From NCBI GenBank assembly GCA_036822015.1, contig DAISIL010000008.1, forward strand, positions 14,136 through 78,135: 64,000 bases of DNA, in the 5' to 3' direction. This document shows, one piece after another, positions 10,001-17,009 of the stretch. The number at the start of each line of letters is the position of its first letter. The stretch's first letter is position 1. The notes under the pieces were generated by a model. The model saw nothing but the letters and a program-made list of their open reading frames with translations. It searched no databases and was not told where the DNA came from. The stretch is from DAISIL01 sp036822015 (lineage in GTDB: Bacteria; Bacteroidota; Bacteroidia; Cytophagales; Bernardetiaceae). A program made the translations under genes and the position numbers.

Positions 10001-10485
10001 ACTTCGTGATTATTATGACCAGCGTCGGGATCATCTCTTTGGCCGGGGTGGTCGTCAATAACGCCATCGTCTTGATTGATTACATCGACTTGACCCGTGA
10101 GCGCAGGCGCAACGAGCTAGGCTTACAGGAGGGCGAGCGAATGCCGATGGATGAAATCATTACTTGTGTCGTGAAGGGAGGCTATACCCGTTTGCGCCCC
10201 GTTCTCTTGACCGCCATCACGACTGTTCTGGGGCTTTTGCCGCTGGCTACGGGCTTCAACATCGACTTCTTCGGGCTATACGCCAACTTCGATCCCGATA
10301 TTTTCATTGGGGGCGATAACGCTGCCGTCTGGGGGCCCATGGCCTGGACGGTCATCTACGGGCTTACTTTTGCTACCTTCCTGACCCTTGTCGTTGTGCC
10401 GGCCATGTACGTGGTCGTCGATCAGCTGGGTGCCTTTTTTAGTCCTGGCGTAACCCGCACCACGATTGCGGAGCAAGAGGACTAA
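7003..10485 (+). CDS. RND family multidrug efflux pump (AcrB type)
   Basis: A 1160-residue proton-driven inner membrane transporter. The N-terminal cytoplasmic lead and first membrane helix (TSVFILSTIITIFGIL) precede the first porter domain, which starts with FPEIVMPQIYI and carries the family motif YPGNSPADIENLITRPIE. The membrane half has ALGMLVDNAIVVIENIYR, the transmembrane helix 4 motif with acidic proton-relay residues, and a second half repeat with SLAGVVVNNAIVLIDYIDL. It is about 100 residues longer than enterobacterial AcrB. Extra hydrophobic segments after about residue 520, and an insertion before the last helix, account for this. It is the last gene of the tetR operon and is followed by a perfect 17-bp terminator stem. 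The substrate cannot be read from sequence. Confidence 0.96.
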   Translation: MEPSQKKTRSFWLSDLALDNRTSVFILSTIITIFGILSYQQTAKELFPEIVMPQIYINTIYPGNSPADIENLITRPIEKEIKSVKGVTDIKSTSVQDVSAIVVEFEEDVEVSKALNDIKDAVDKAKSELPSDLENDPSVQELDFSETPIMLINLAGEFEVDKLKKYAEYLEDKIEELTEISEVEITGSVDREIQINADLRRMEAMMVSFSDIEQAVANENLTLSGGNILMRDNRRSVRIVGEFKTAEEIAGIIVKSEKQRPIYLRDIAEVVDTYEEREGYARLAGPDFATAGNAPVISLLVKKRGGENLLLADEKIKDIIAKAQQEVFPKNLKVVITSEQSDQIRSQLSDLLNSIISGVILVVAVLLFFMGLRNALLVGAAIPLSMLITFIVLNFSGVTMNIVVLFALILALGMLVDNAIVVIENIYRLLEEGMPPLQAAREGVGEVALPIIFSTATTLGAFVPLAFWGGILGEFMKYMPITLIIVLSSSLFVGLVINPVFTKNFARVKSKDTDLPKRQRQSQWLSLAAVVLSAGLYAGISAEALTMSYALPNLLMTFALITFLNVYLLTPAADWFQGTLLTRIENIYLATLRFFLKGYRPALLTVGMFFVMAGSAVLMISNAPAVEFFPQGDPNEVYVYVELPLGTDIEKTNRFVQQIESRVFTALTPYKPIVKSVITNVGEATNDPTKGSLTGGGAKSYRSKLTIAFKEFKLREGISSSEAMNSVSDAIKGIPGAKISLGRDEGGPPTGRPLSIEIIGDDYTVLLQESEKVKKAIEALKIPGIDQLEIEAETGKPELTLKIDREKARKYGLSTGLIGSTIRTALFGKEISKIKEGDEDYPIQLRLAREYRYDLGSLLNQRISFRDNQGKMHQIPISAVAEVEYSTALGEIKRKDLNRLVIVSSNVKEGYNANAIVEQVKGMMRNYELPVGYTYRFGGEQEEQAKSLAFLSRAFALALAAIFFLLVSQFNSFTKPFIIFMSILFSTTGVFLGLFIFRDNFVIIMTSVGIISLAGVVVNNAIVLIDYIDLTRERRRNELGLQEGERMPMDEIITCVVKGGYTRLRPVLLTAITTVLGLLPLATGFNIDFFGLYANFDPDIFIGGDNAAVWGPMAWTVIYGLTFATFLTLVVVPAMYVVVDQLGAFFSPGVTRTTIAEQED

Positions 10486-10495
10486 ACCCTTTCTG

Positions 10496-10539
10496 CAAGA
10501 ACGAACATTTCCTTCGGGAAATGTTCGTTCTTGTTTTTT
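10496..10539 (+). terminator. Intrinsic terminator of the efflux operon
   Basis: A perfect 17-bp stem (10496-10512 with 10517-10533) has a TTCG tetraloop and is followed by six T residues. It lies 10 bases after the pump stop codon. The minus-strand gene beside it ends at 10538, but in that direction no T-run follows the stem, so the terminator works for the plus strand only. Confidence 0.95.
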
Positions 10540-11191
10540 ATGCGAGTCGGCCTTTGGTTACCAGAAATGGAACAGCACAGCCCATGATGGCATAACCCAA
10601 GAAAAAAGCCACATCTAGCGGCGGGCTAAGCCACCAGACCATAGGCAAGGCTAGCAATCCACCACCCGTCCAGAGATAACCCAACAAACGGTTGGCCCTG
10701 CGCCAGGTCTGCTTATCGTCCGTGGCGATTTTGAGGCCAACAAACGAGTTAGGTTGAAGTTTGTGCATGTAGTTCCCCAAAAACATCAGCAACAGCACTA
10801 CCCCCAACAAGACCACTTTTGTCGCATTGAAGGCATAACCCATGCTTTGCAGGATCACGACGGCCCACAAACCAAACATAAACAAGATGATCCCAGCATT
10901 GATGACCGGTAAGAGGCGGGCATTGCTTGGCGGCTGGTTGGGGTCTAATTTGGGTAAGACCGACATCAAGAAAAACAACCAGACGTTCAGGATCGGCAAG
11001 AAGAGCAAACTCATCCACTTACTCCCAAAGCGGTCGGCTTCGCCGTAGGCGTTCCAGTGCATCGGGACGCGGTCGGGGAGTGCGTCGGCTAAAAACGGAA
11101 GGGCTAAAAACGGCAGCACCAAAAAAAACAGCGATAGCGCGTTTTGCTCGTGCCAGGAAGGCGGATTAGGGGTGGTGGTCTTGGTTTCCAT
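10538..11191 (-). CDS. SdpI family integral membrane protein (DUF1648 domain)
   Basis: A 217-residue membrane protein. Residues about 20-60 match the DUF1648 pattern, with DRVPMHWNAYGEADRFGSKW between the first two membrane helices. Further helices lie at about 65-80, 97-115, 122-140, 168-185 and 190-208. A short polar loop has NSFVGLKIATDDKQTWRRANR, the conserved SdpI-type G-R/K-T-P-W-like signature before the last helices. In Bacillus subtilis SdpI confers immunity to the SdpC toxin and sequesters SdpR. Here the gene follows an ArsR/SdpR-like regulator with a 26-base overlap, the same arrangement. No SdpA/B/C homologue is seen nearby, so a toxin-immunity role is only an inference. Confidence 0.85.
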   Translation of the reverse strand: METKTTTPNPPSWHEQNALSLFFLVLPFLALPFLADALPDRVPMHWNAYGEADRFGSKWMSLLFLPILNVWLFFLMSVLPKLDPNQPPSNARLLPVINAGIILFMFGLWAVVILQSMGYAFNATKVVLLGVVLLLMFLGNYMHKLQPNSFVGLKIATDDKQTWRRANRLLGYLWTGGGLLALPMVWWLSPPLDVAFFLGYAIMGCAVPFLVTKGRLA

Positions 11192-11462
11192 GCGTGCTTG
11201 AGGGGTTTTGTTCTTGGAGATGGATAAGCCAACGAATCACCTCTTCGAGTACCGATGTGTGAAGGCTGTAATAGATGTACTGCCCTTTTTTTTCGCTGAC
11301 CACCAGATCCGCCTGCCGAAGCAAATCCAGGTGATACGAAATACTGGGCTTGCTCATCTGAAAATGCGCCGCAATCTGACCTGCCGTGAGGTCTTCGTCT
11401 TTGAGCAAATCCAGGATGTGCCGCCGTGTAGGGTCATCCAAAGCCTTGAAGATGGATTTCAT
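11166..11462 (-). CDS. ArsR/SdpR-like winged-helix repressor
   Basis: A 98-residue regulator. It opens with the family signature FKALDDPTRRHILDLLKDEDLTAG (residues 4-27), then IAAHFQMSKPSISYHLDLLRQADLV as the helix-turn-helix and KKGQYIYYSL as the beta wing. It has no cysteines, so it lacks the metal or thiol sites of SmtB-type members and belongs with the SdpR-like, metal-independent group. Its 3' end overlaps the SdpI-like gene by 26 bases, suggesting an autoregulated two-gene operon. A partly palindromic site AATTAG-N8-CTAAAT lies 9 bases upstream of its start. The divergent FG-GAP gene starts 214 bases away and could share the control region. Confidence 0.92.
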   Translation of the reverse strand: MKSIFKALDDPTRRHILDLLKDEDLTAGQIAAHFQMSKPSISYHLDLLRQADLVVSEKKGQYIYYSLHTSVLEEVIRWLIHLQEQNPSSTHGNQDHHP

Positions 11463-11470
11463 CGAAAGGT

Positions 11471-11490
11471 AATTAGTGAATTATCTAAAT
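11471..11490. promoter_or_regulatory. Candidate operator of the SdpR-like repressor
   Basis: AATTAG, eight bases, CTAAAT: ten of the twelve arm bases pair as an inverted repeat, with TTAG/CTAA exact and AATT at the centre. It sits 9-28 bases upstream of the repressor start codon, where binding would block transcription. AT-rich sequence makes chance matches easier, so this is only a candidate. Confidence 0.4.
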
Positions 11491-11562
11491 GAAATACGGA
11501 ATTTTCCTGAAAAGTGTTTTTTTTTACACAAAAAAAACATGGGGAAAAAATTTTTTTCTGCT

Positions 11563-11619
11563 TTTGCCCTACAAAAAAGTCCTGAAAATTACTTTTGTAA
11601 GCAATACTTACTACTTTTG
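11563..11619 (+). promoter_or_regulatory. Candidate Bacteroidota promoter(s) for the FG-GAP secreted protein gene
   Basis: Two copies of TACTTTTG, at 11590-11597 and 11612-11619, match the Bacteroidota -7 element TAnnTTTG. The first has a TTTG -33-like element at 11563-11566 with a 23-base spacer, the upper end of the reported range. The second lies 57 bases before the ATG at 11677. Either or both could start transcription. Confidence 0.45.
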
Positions 11620-11676
11620 CGATGATTGTATATTCAGGGTAATTCTCCATGAGATGACTCGCTAACCAATTGGAAT

Positions 11677-14601
11677 ATGAAACAACAAAAACTTAACTCT
11701 ACTCATGCCCAGCTTTTGGCCGCCCAGGGGCAGTCAGAAAAAAGAGATACCTGGCAGGAACGTTGCCAGACTTATCTCAACCGCTGGTCATTTCGCCACC
11801 TGCGCCTAAGCTGGCAGCAGCAGCTCACCCGCCGAACCGCACAAGCGGCCATGACAAGCGGCCTGCTACTGACGCTCGGAGGAGCAGCGGAGGCACAAGA
11901 GCAACCCCTCTGCACAGAGGGCATCCGCTTTGAGCGCGTCGAAAACGACATTTTTAACATCGCTGGCCCGATCCAGACCACCGACGGCACCAACGTTTAT
12001 ACCTACAGCTACGGCAGTCCTGCTTTCGGTGATATTGACGGCGATGGCGACCTGGATCTTTTTGTGGGAACTAACGCGGGCGGTATCAAATTTTTTGAAA
12101 ACACGGGCGATGCTCAAAACCCCGCCAATGATCCCTTTGCCGTAAATAACCCCTTTGGCATTGTCATTCCGGCAGGATACGATGGTTTTACTTACGTTGA
12201 TCTGGTGGACATCGACAACGACGGCGACTTAGACCTCTTTGTGGGTGAGAGTGGCGGAACAGCCATGTTTTTCCAAAACATAGGAACCCCCACCAACCCT
12301 AACTTTGCGGCTCCCGTCTTCAATCCCTTTGGTATTGCTTTTACGAATGGATTTACAGACCTAGAACTAGCCGACATCGACGGCGACGGCGATCTGGATT
12401 TGTTCCTGGGCGATAAAAAAGGCTACCTCTATTTCCAACAAAACACCGGATCCGCGGCTGCCCCCAACTTCGCAGCCCCCGTTTTGGGTGCTTTTGGCTT
12501 ACCCAACTTTATTGGCGGTTATACGCAACCTGAACTAGCCGACATCGACGGCGATGGCGACCTTGACCTCTTTGTAGGAGATAAGGGAGGAGGAATTTAT
12601 TTTTACGAAAACACAGGATCAGCCAACGCCGCTAACTTCGTTGCTACGGCCATCAATCCTTTTGGGCTTCCTGCTGGCGGCTTCCCCTCTATTGCCTTTG
12701 CTGACCTCGATCAGGATGGCGACCTCGATGCAGGCGTAGGATCAGGGGCTACCTTCTTCCTCCAAGAAAACCAGGGAGTTCCACAGCGAGCTAACTTCTC
12801 CGATCGCATCTTTGGCTTGCCCGAGGTGCCGGGCGATGCCGCCCTTACCTTTGGCGACATCGACGGCGATGGGGATATTGATGCTTTCGTTACTAACTAC
12901 AAAGGTGGCGGATTCTTCTTTGGAGAAAGTCTGATCTCGGACTACAACCGCAGCGAGCCTACCTTTGCCTTCACAGAACTGAACCCCTTCGGCTTCTATT
13001 ACGTCGGTAAGAACATGCACCCCGAATTGGCGGACATCGACGGCGACGGCGACCTGGATATGTTTGTCGGAACGAAGAAATACAACAATATGTACCTCTT
13101 CGAGAACATCGGATCGGCGACAAACCCCGACTTCTCCAACGGCATTACCGTAAACCCCTTCGGCTTGACCGGCACACCACAGCCCGGCAACCCTTACATC
13201 ACGCCTGAAATGGCTGATGTAGATGGTGATGGCGATCTGGATATGTTCTCGGGTAGCTTCGATGGCAATACTTTCTTTGCCCGCAACATCGGATCAGCGA
13301 CACTGCCCGTCTTTGCCCCCTGGCAAACTAACCCCTTCGGTCTGACCATCAACTCACCCGAGCCAAACAACCCCGCCGTAGTTCCTTTCGAGAACAGCGT
13401 TGTTAGTTTTGCTGACATCGACTTTGATGGCGACCTAGATATGTTCTCGGGTGGCTTCTACACCACCGGCATTCTTTTCCACGAAAACACCGGAACGCCT
13501 ACCGAGCCTGTCTTTGCCCTGCCCCAGCTCAATGCCTTTGAGATCACAGGTACGGGTGGCCCCAACGTTACTTCACCGGAGATGATCGACTTTGATCGCG
13601 ACGGTGATACGGATATGTTCGTCGGAGCAAGCAACGGAGATATTTTCTATTTCCGTAACCGCACCGATGTCAAGCCTGTAGCTTCGGTTACGGCGCTGCG
13701 CGATGCCAGCGAAGCCGGTGAAGATGGAGTATTCCGCATCGACCTTGACCGCGTAAGCCTGGATGAGAACGGTAACCTTATCGGTACAGAGATTGATTTC
13801 TTTATCGGTGGAACGACTTCTGCTCTGGGTCAAGAGTTTACGATTGTCGCCGGACAGAACATCGCCGATCTCAAGCCCTCACAGCGCAAACTGACCATCG
13901 CTCCAGGAGCAACAACGGCACAACTGATCGTGAAGGCGATCTACAAACGCAGCGTCGATAACAACACCGTTACCCTCGGTTTGGTCGATGATTCGCCCAA
14001 CTTCTGCCGTAGCGTTGTTCGTCCTTCGGATCGCATCAGTATCATCGACTTGCAAGGCGTGAACCTACGCGCTATCCCGGGCAACCGCGTGGTAGCCCTC
14101 CAATGGGACAACCTGACGGGCTGTGATGTCCGCCAGACGACAATCTTTATGGGTGCTTCCCCCGACAACGTAACCCAGGCTGTGGCTACGGTAGAGGGAG
14201 GTGCTACGCGCTACTCCGTCCAGGGATTGGTCAATGGATTGGCGTACTACTTCAAGGTCGTTTCGGTGTGTGCCGATGGCCCCGTAGAGTCGCAGGTCGT
14301 TCGGGCGCAACCTTCCTTGATCGCTTCTACCGAAGACGATGCCATGGAAGCCGCCCTGACGCTCTACCCCAACCCCAGCAACGGGACGTTTAGCCTCCGC
14401 CTCGGGCAGCCTTTGAGCAGCCAAGCACAACTGACCGTCGTCAGCATGACCGGACAAGTCGTACACACCAGCAGCATCACACCTGCCGCCGGACGCGATA
14501 CCATCACGCTCAACCTGAACGGTCTAGCCGCTGGTACGTATGTCGTTCAGTTGCGCACCGACGAAGGCAGCATCCAAAAACGCCTCGTGATCCGCGACTA
14601 A
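11677..14601 (+). CDS. Large secreted FG-GAP/VCBS repeat protein with type IX secretion sorting domain
   Basis: A 974-residue protein predicted to be exported and attached or released by the type IX system. Ten FG-GAP/VCBS-type units with the calcium-loop pattern D-I-D-G-D-G-D-L-D occupy about residues 117-650, each followed by F-x-N-x-G-x-x-x-x-P-x-F spacers, and would form beta-propeller blades. A Calx-beta-like stretch follows at about 665-790 and an FN3-like domain at 790-880. The sorting domain opens with LTLYPNPSNGTFSLRL and ends KRLVIRD. The N-terminus is unusual: about 50 polar, basic residues with TRR precede a weak hydrophobic core (AAMTSGLLLTLGGAAEAQE). It may bind surface glycans or serve adhesion; no catalytic motif is seen. 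Confidence 0.88.
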   Translation: MKQQKLNSTHAQLLAAQGQSEKRDTWQERCQTYLNRWSFRHLRLSWQQQLTRRTAQAAMTSGLLLTLGGAAEAQEQPLCTEGIRFERVENDIFNIAGPIQTTDGTNVYTYSYGSPAFGDIDGDGDLDLFVGTNAGGIKFFENTGDAQNPANDPFAVNNPFGIVIPAGYDGFTYVDLVDIDNDGDLDLFVGESGGTAMFFQNIGTPTNPNFAAPVFNPFGIAFTNGFTDLELADIDGDGDLDLFLGDKKGYLYFQQNTGSAAAPNFAAPVLGAFGLPNFIGGYTQPELADIDGDGDLDLFVGDKGGGIYFYENTGSANAANFVATAINPFGLPAGGFPSIAFADLDQDGDLDAGVGSGATFFLQENQGVPQRANFSDRIFGLPEVPGDAALTFGDIDGDGDIDAFVTNYKGGGFFFGESLISDYNRSEPTFAFTELNPFGFYYVGKNMHPELADIDGDGDLDMFVGTKKYNNMYLFENIGSATNPDFSNGITVNPFGLTGTPQPGNPYITPEMADVDGDGDLDMFSGSFDGNTFFARNIGSATLPVFAPWQTNPFGLTINSPEPNNPAVVPFENSVVSFADIDFDGDLDMFSGGFYTTGILFHENTGTPTEPVFALPQLNAFEITGTGGPNVTSPEMIDFDRDGDTDMFVGASNGDIFYFRNRTDVKPVASVTALRDASEAGEDGVFRIDLDRVSLDENGNLIGTEIDFFIGGTTSALGQEFTIVAGQNIADLKPSQRKLTIAPGATTAQLIVKAIYKRSVDNNTVTLGLVDDSPNFCRSVVRPSDRISIIDLQGVNLRAIPGNRVVALQWDNLTGCDVRQTTIFMGASPDNVTQAVATVEGGATRYSVQGLVNGLAYYFKVVSVCADGPVESQVVRAQPSLIASTEDDAMEAALTLYPNPSNGTFSLRLGQPLSSQAQLTVVSMTGQVVHTSSITPAAGRDTITLNLNGLAAGTYVVQLRTDEGSIQKRLVIRD

Positions 14602-14609
14602 ACCAACGG

Positions 14610-14672
14610 TTTCTTTGTTTTTTTCAACCAAAGAAAGGGCGGCTTTCCATCAAAAGCAATGAAAGTCGCCCT
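14610..14672 (+). repeat. Two abutting hairpins between the FG-GAP gene and the next gene
   Basis: An 8-bp inverted repeat TTTCTTTG/CAAAGAAA (14610-14636) is followed at once by a 12-bp one, AGGGCGGCTTTC/GAAAGTCGCCCT (14636-14672), with a single G-T pair. The second is followed by CCCTC and A residues, not T, so it is not a standard intrinsic terminator. It ends 22 bases before the next start codon and could be an RNA stability element or a leader structure. Confidence 0.6.
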
Positions 14673-14694
14673 CCCTCAAAAAAAATCAAGTCTT

Positions 14695-15189
14695 ATGAAA
14701 AAACATATCTTTTCCCTTACATTGACTTTCCTGGGCATCTTTTTGGCTTTTCAGACCAACGCCCAGAGCCGCACGCCCAAGAGCGATGAAATACGGGCTT
14801 ACGTGAAGGCACAGCGGGCTACGTACACCGAAGTTCCGGCCGTGATCGAAGACAAATCGGATTACTTTGTTCAACTGCTTACGGAGGAGTTTCCGACACT
14901 CACCGAGCGTGATCAAAGCCAGATCAAGATCATGTCCCGTCGTTACTACACCAAAGTTTTTGCGATCAACGATGTCAAGAACGCTTTCCGTGCAGACTAC
15001 GACCAACTCATGAGCGGCACCGGACGCGGCTACGATCAAGCCCGTGCGACCTACCAAGAGCGAGTGAGCGAACTCGACAAAGAACTGGATGCGCATCTGC
15101 TGTACTTCTTGAAGCGCGACAACTTTGCCGGATACCAACGCATCAAAGGCAATATCTACCAGGCCGTCATTGACCGTTACGGCGAGTAA
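14695..15189 (+). CDS. Small secreted protein, function unknown
   Basis: A 164-residue protein. I start it at 14695 (MKKHIFSLTLTFLGIFLAF) because this gives a textbook signal peptide cleaved near TNAQ. An earlier ATG at 14659 lies inside a hairpin and adds 12 polar residues. The mature part is rich in charged and aromatic residues and predicted mostly helical, with no cysteine and no motif that I recognise. It has SRRYYTKVFAINDVKNAF in the middle and a final LLYFLKRDNFAGYQRIKGN segment. It is probably periplasmic or attached to the envelope. It follows the FG-GAP gene in the same direction and has its own strong terminator. No function can be proposed. Confidence 0.8.
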   Translation: MKKHIFSLTLTFLGIFLAFQTNAQSRTPKSDEIRAYVKAQRATYTEVPAVIEDKSDYFVQLLTEEFPTLTERDQSQIKIMSRRYYTKVFAINDVKNAFRADYDQLMSGTGRGYDQARATYQERVSELDKELDAHLLYFLKRDNFAGYQRIKGNIYQAVIDRYGE

Positions 15190-15218
15190 GTTGCCCACCT
15201 TGTGTAGCTTTTTTGAAG

Positions 15219-15260
15219 AGCATCTGTACAAAACCTCGTGTTTGTGCAGATGCTTTTTTA
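15219..15260 (+). terminator. Intrinsic terminator after the small secreted protein gene
   Basis: A 14-bp stem, AGCATCTGTACAAA with TTTGTGCAGATGCT and one wobble, has an 8-base loop and six T residues. The following aminopeptidase gene starts 29 bases further on, so its promoter must lie in or just after this stem. Confidence 0.92.
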
Positions 15261-15288
15261 TTTTTGTAAAAAACAATGGATAATCGCT

Positions 15289-16926
15289 ATGTGGTCACGG
15301 GGGTTTTTGTTGCTGTGCTTGTTTTTGCCGCTTTTGGTGTGGGGGCAACAGACCTTCACCCGTCAGGATACGCTCAGGGGCGCACTCTCGCCACTGCGGA
15401 CGTGTTTCGATGTGGTGTTTTATGATCTCAATTTGCGGATCAAGGTCGATGAGCAGTCATTGGCTGGGCATAACGTCGTTCATTTTTTGGCGACAGAGGA
15501 TTTTTCTCGCCTCCAACTCGATCTCTTCGAGAACCTTTCTTTGGATAGCATACAAGATGCGGCTGGGCAGCCCTTATCCTGGACGCGCGAAGGAAATGCC
15601 TTTTTTGTTGATTTTCCGTCGCGTATCTCCAAAGGCGATACCAGTTTATTGACGGTCTATTATCACGGCAGTCCCCGCGTAGCCCCCAATCCTCCCTGGG
15701 ATGGTGGCTTTGTATGGGCGAAAGACAAATACGACCGCCCCTGGGTGGGTGTCAGTTGTGAGGGACTCGGGGCGAGTGTGTGGTGGCCCAACAAAGATCA
15801 CCTCTCCGACGAACCCGACAGTATGCGCATCTACATCGAAGCCAACCAGGAACTCTACGCCGTCGCCAACGGCAATCTCCGCAGTATCCTGATGCGCTCG
15901 GACGACTACACGGGTTATGAATGGTTTGTTAGTTATCCTATCAATAACTACAATGTTACAGTCAATTTAGCACATTATCGGCATTTTTCTGAGGTGCTTT
16001 CCTCCACGGGTGGGCAGGATATTCCCCTGGACTACTACGTTCTGGATTACAACCTTGATAAAGCCCAGGAACACTTCGCACAGGTCAAGCCGATGCTTGA
16101 ATGCTTTGAAGAACTTTTTGGGGCTTACCCTTTCCCCAACGACGGTTATGCCCTCGTCGAGACCCCCTATTGGGGCATGGAACACCAGGGCGCCATCGCT
16201 TACGGCAACAACTACCGCAACCTCGAAGAGTGGGATTTTGATTTTATCATCATCCATGAAAGCGGGCATGAGTACTTTGGTAATAGCCTAAGTGTCAAGG
16301 ATCACGGAGAGATGTGGATTCACGAAGCCTTCACTACTTACGCCGAAGCACTCTATCTGGAATGCACCCAAGACTTGGCGACGGCCACGGATTATCTGAT
16401 GATGCAACGGGAAAACATCCGCAATCAAGTTCCGATTTTAGGCCCCCTTCACGTCAATTACGACCGCTGGCCCGATGCCGATATGTACTACAAAGGTACC
16501 TGGCTCCTCCACACACTTCGCAACATCCTCGACGATGACCAAGCCTGGAAAAAGATCATCTACGACTTCCACGACCAGCACCGCCTCCAATCCATAGACA
16601 CGGAGGAAGTAATTGCGTTTTTTGAAAGGCGTTTTGGTATGAAACTCTCTCCCATTTTCTATCAATACCTGCGATATACCCAAATTCCGGTCTTGGAATA
16701 CCGAACAGAACAAAAAGGAAACAAGACAAAGGTTTTTTATCGTTGGCAGGCCAACGAAGCGGGCTTTGAGATGCCCGTTCGGGTGCGCCTGGGTAAGTCC
16801 GACGACTGGCAACGGCTTAGTCCCAAAGTAGGCGTTTGGCAAAGTTTCAGCGTACCCGGCACGGCCGGAGAGTTGCTGCTCGATGAGCGCGGTTTTTATG
16901 CGGGCCTTCAAAAATACAGCGAATAA
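15289..16926 (+). CDS. M1 family zinc aminopeptidase, exported
   Basis: A 545-residue gluzincin metallopeptidase. I use the ATG at 15289 (MWSRGFLLLCLFLPLLVW), which gives a signal peptide ending near GQQ. An in-frame ATG at 15238 lies inside the preceding terminator. The zinc site is HESGH at residues 323-327 with the third ligand Glu346 in WIHEAF, the exact HExxH-x18-E spacing. The substrate-anchoring loop is WGMEHQGAIAYG at 295-306, in the place of the GxMEN motif, with His replacing Asn. The N-terminal domain is beta-rich (LDLFENLSLDSIQD). The protein lacks the long C-terminal helical domain of PepN, as is common for shorter Bacteroidota members. It should trim peptides in the periplasm. 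Confidence 0.93.
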   Translation: MWSRGFLLLCLFLPLLVWGQQTFTRQDTLRGALSPLRTCFDVVFYDLNLRIKVDEQSLAGHNVVHFLATEDFSRLQLDLFENLSLDSIQDAAGQPLSWTREGNAFFVDFPSRISKGDTSLLTVYYHGSPRVAPNPPWDGGFVWAKDKYDRPWVGVSCEGLGASVWWPNKDHLSDEPDSMRIYIEANQELYAVANGNLRSILMRSDDYTGYEWFVSYPINNYNVTVNLAHYRHFSEVLSSTGGQDIPLDYYVLDYNLDKAQEHFAQVKPMLECFEELFGAYPFPNDGYALVETPYWGMEHQGAIAYGNNYRNLEEWDFDFIIIHESGHEYFGNSLSVKDHGEMWIHEAFTTYAEALYLECTQDLATATDYLMMQRENIRNQVPILGPLHVNYDRWPDADMYYKGTWLLHTLRNILDDDQAWKKIIYDFHDQHRLQSIDTEEVIAFFERRFGMKLSPIFYQYLRYTQIPVLEYRTEQKGNKTKVFYRWQANEAGFEMPVRVRLGKSDDWQRLSPKVGVWQSFSVPGTAGELLLDERGFYAGLQKYSE

Positions 16927-17009
16927 GCAGGAATAACGCCCACCACCACCCAACAGGAAGCCGTCCATCGGTGTTTAGATGGGAGTTATGTTAGAAGACT
17001 ATAAGTTTT

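Noticed and set aside
14636..14672. Intrinsic terminator after the FG-GAP gene
   Set aside because: The 12-bp stem is followed by CCCTC and A residues, not T, so it cannot be a standard intrinsic terminator on the plus strand.
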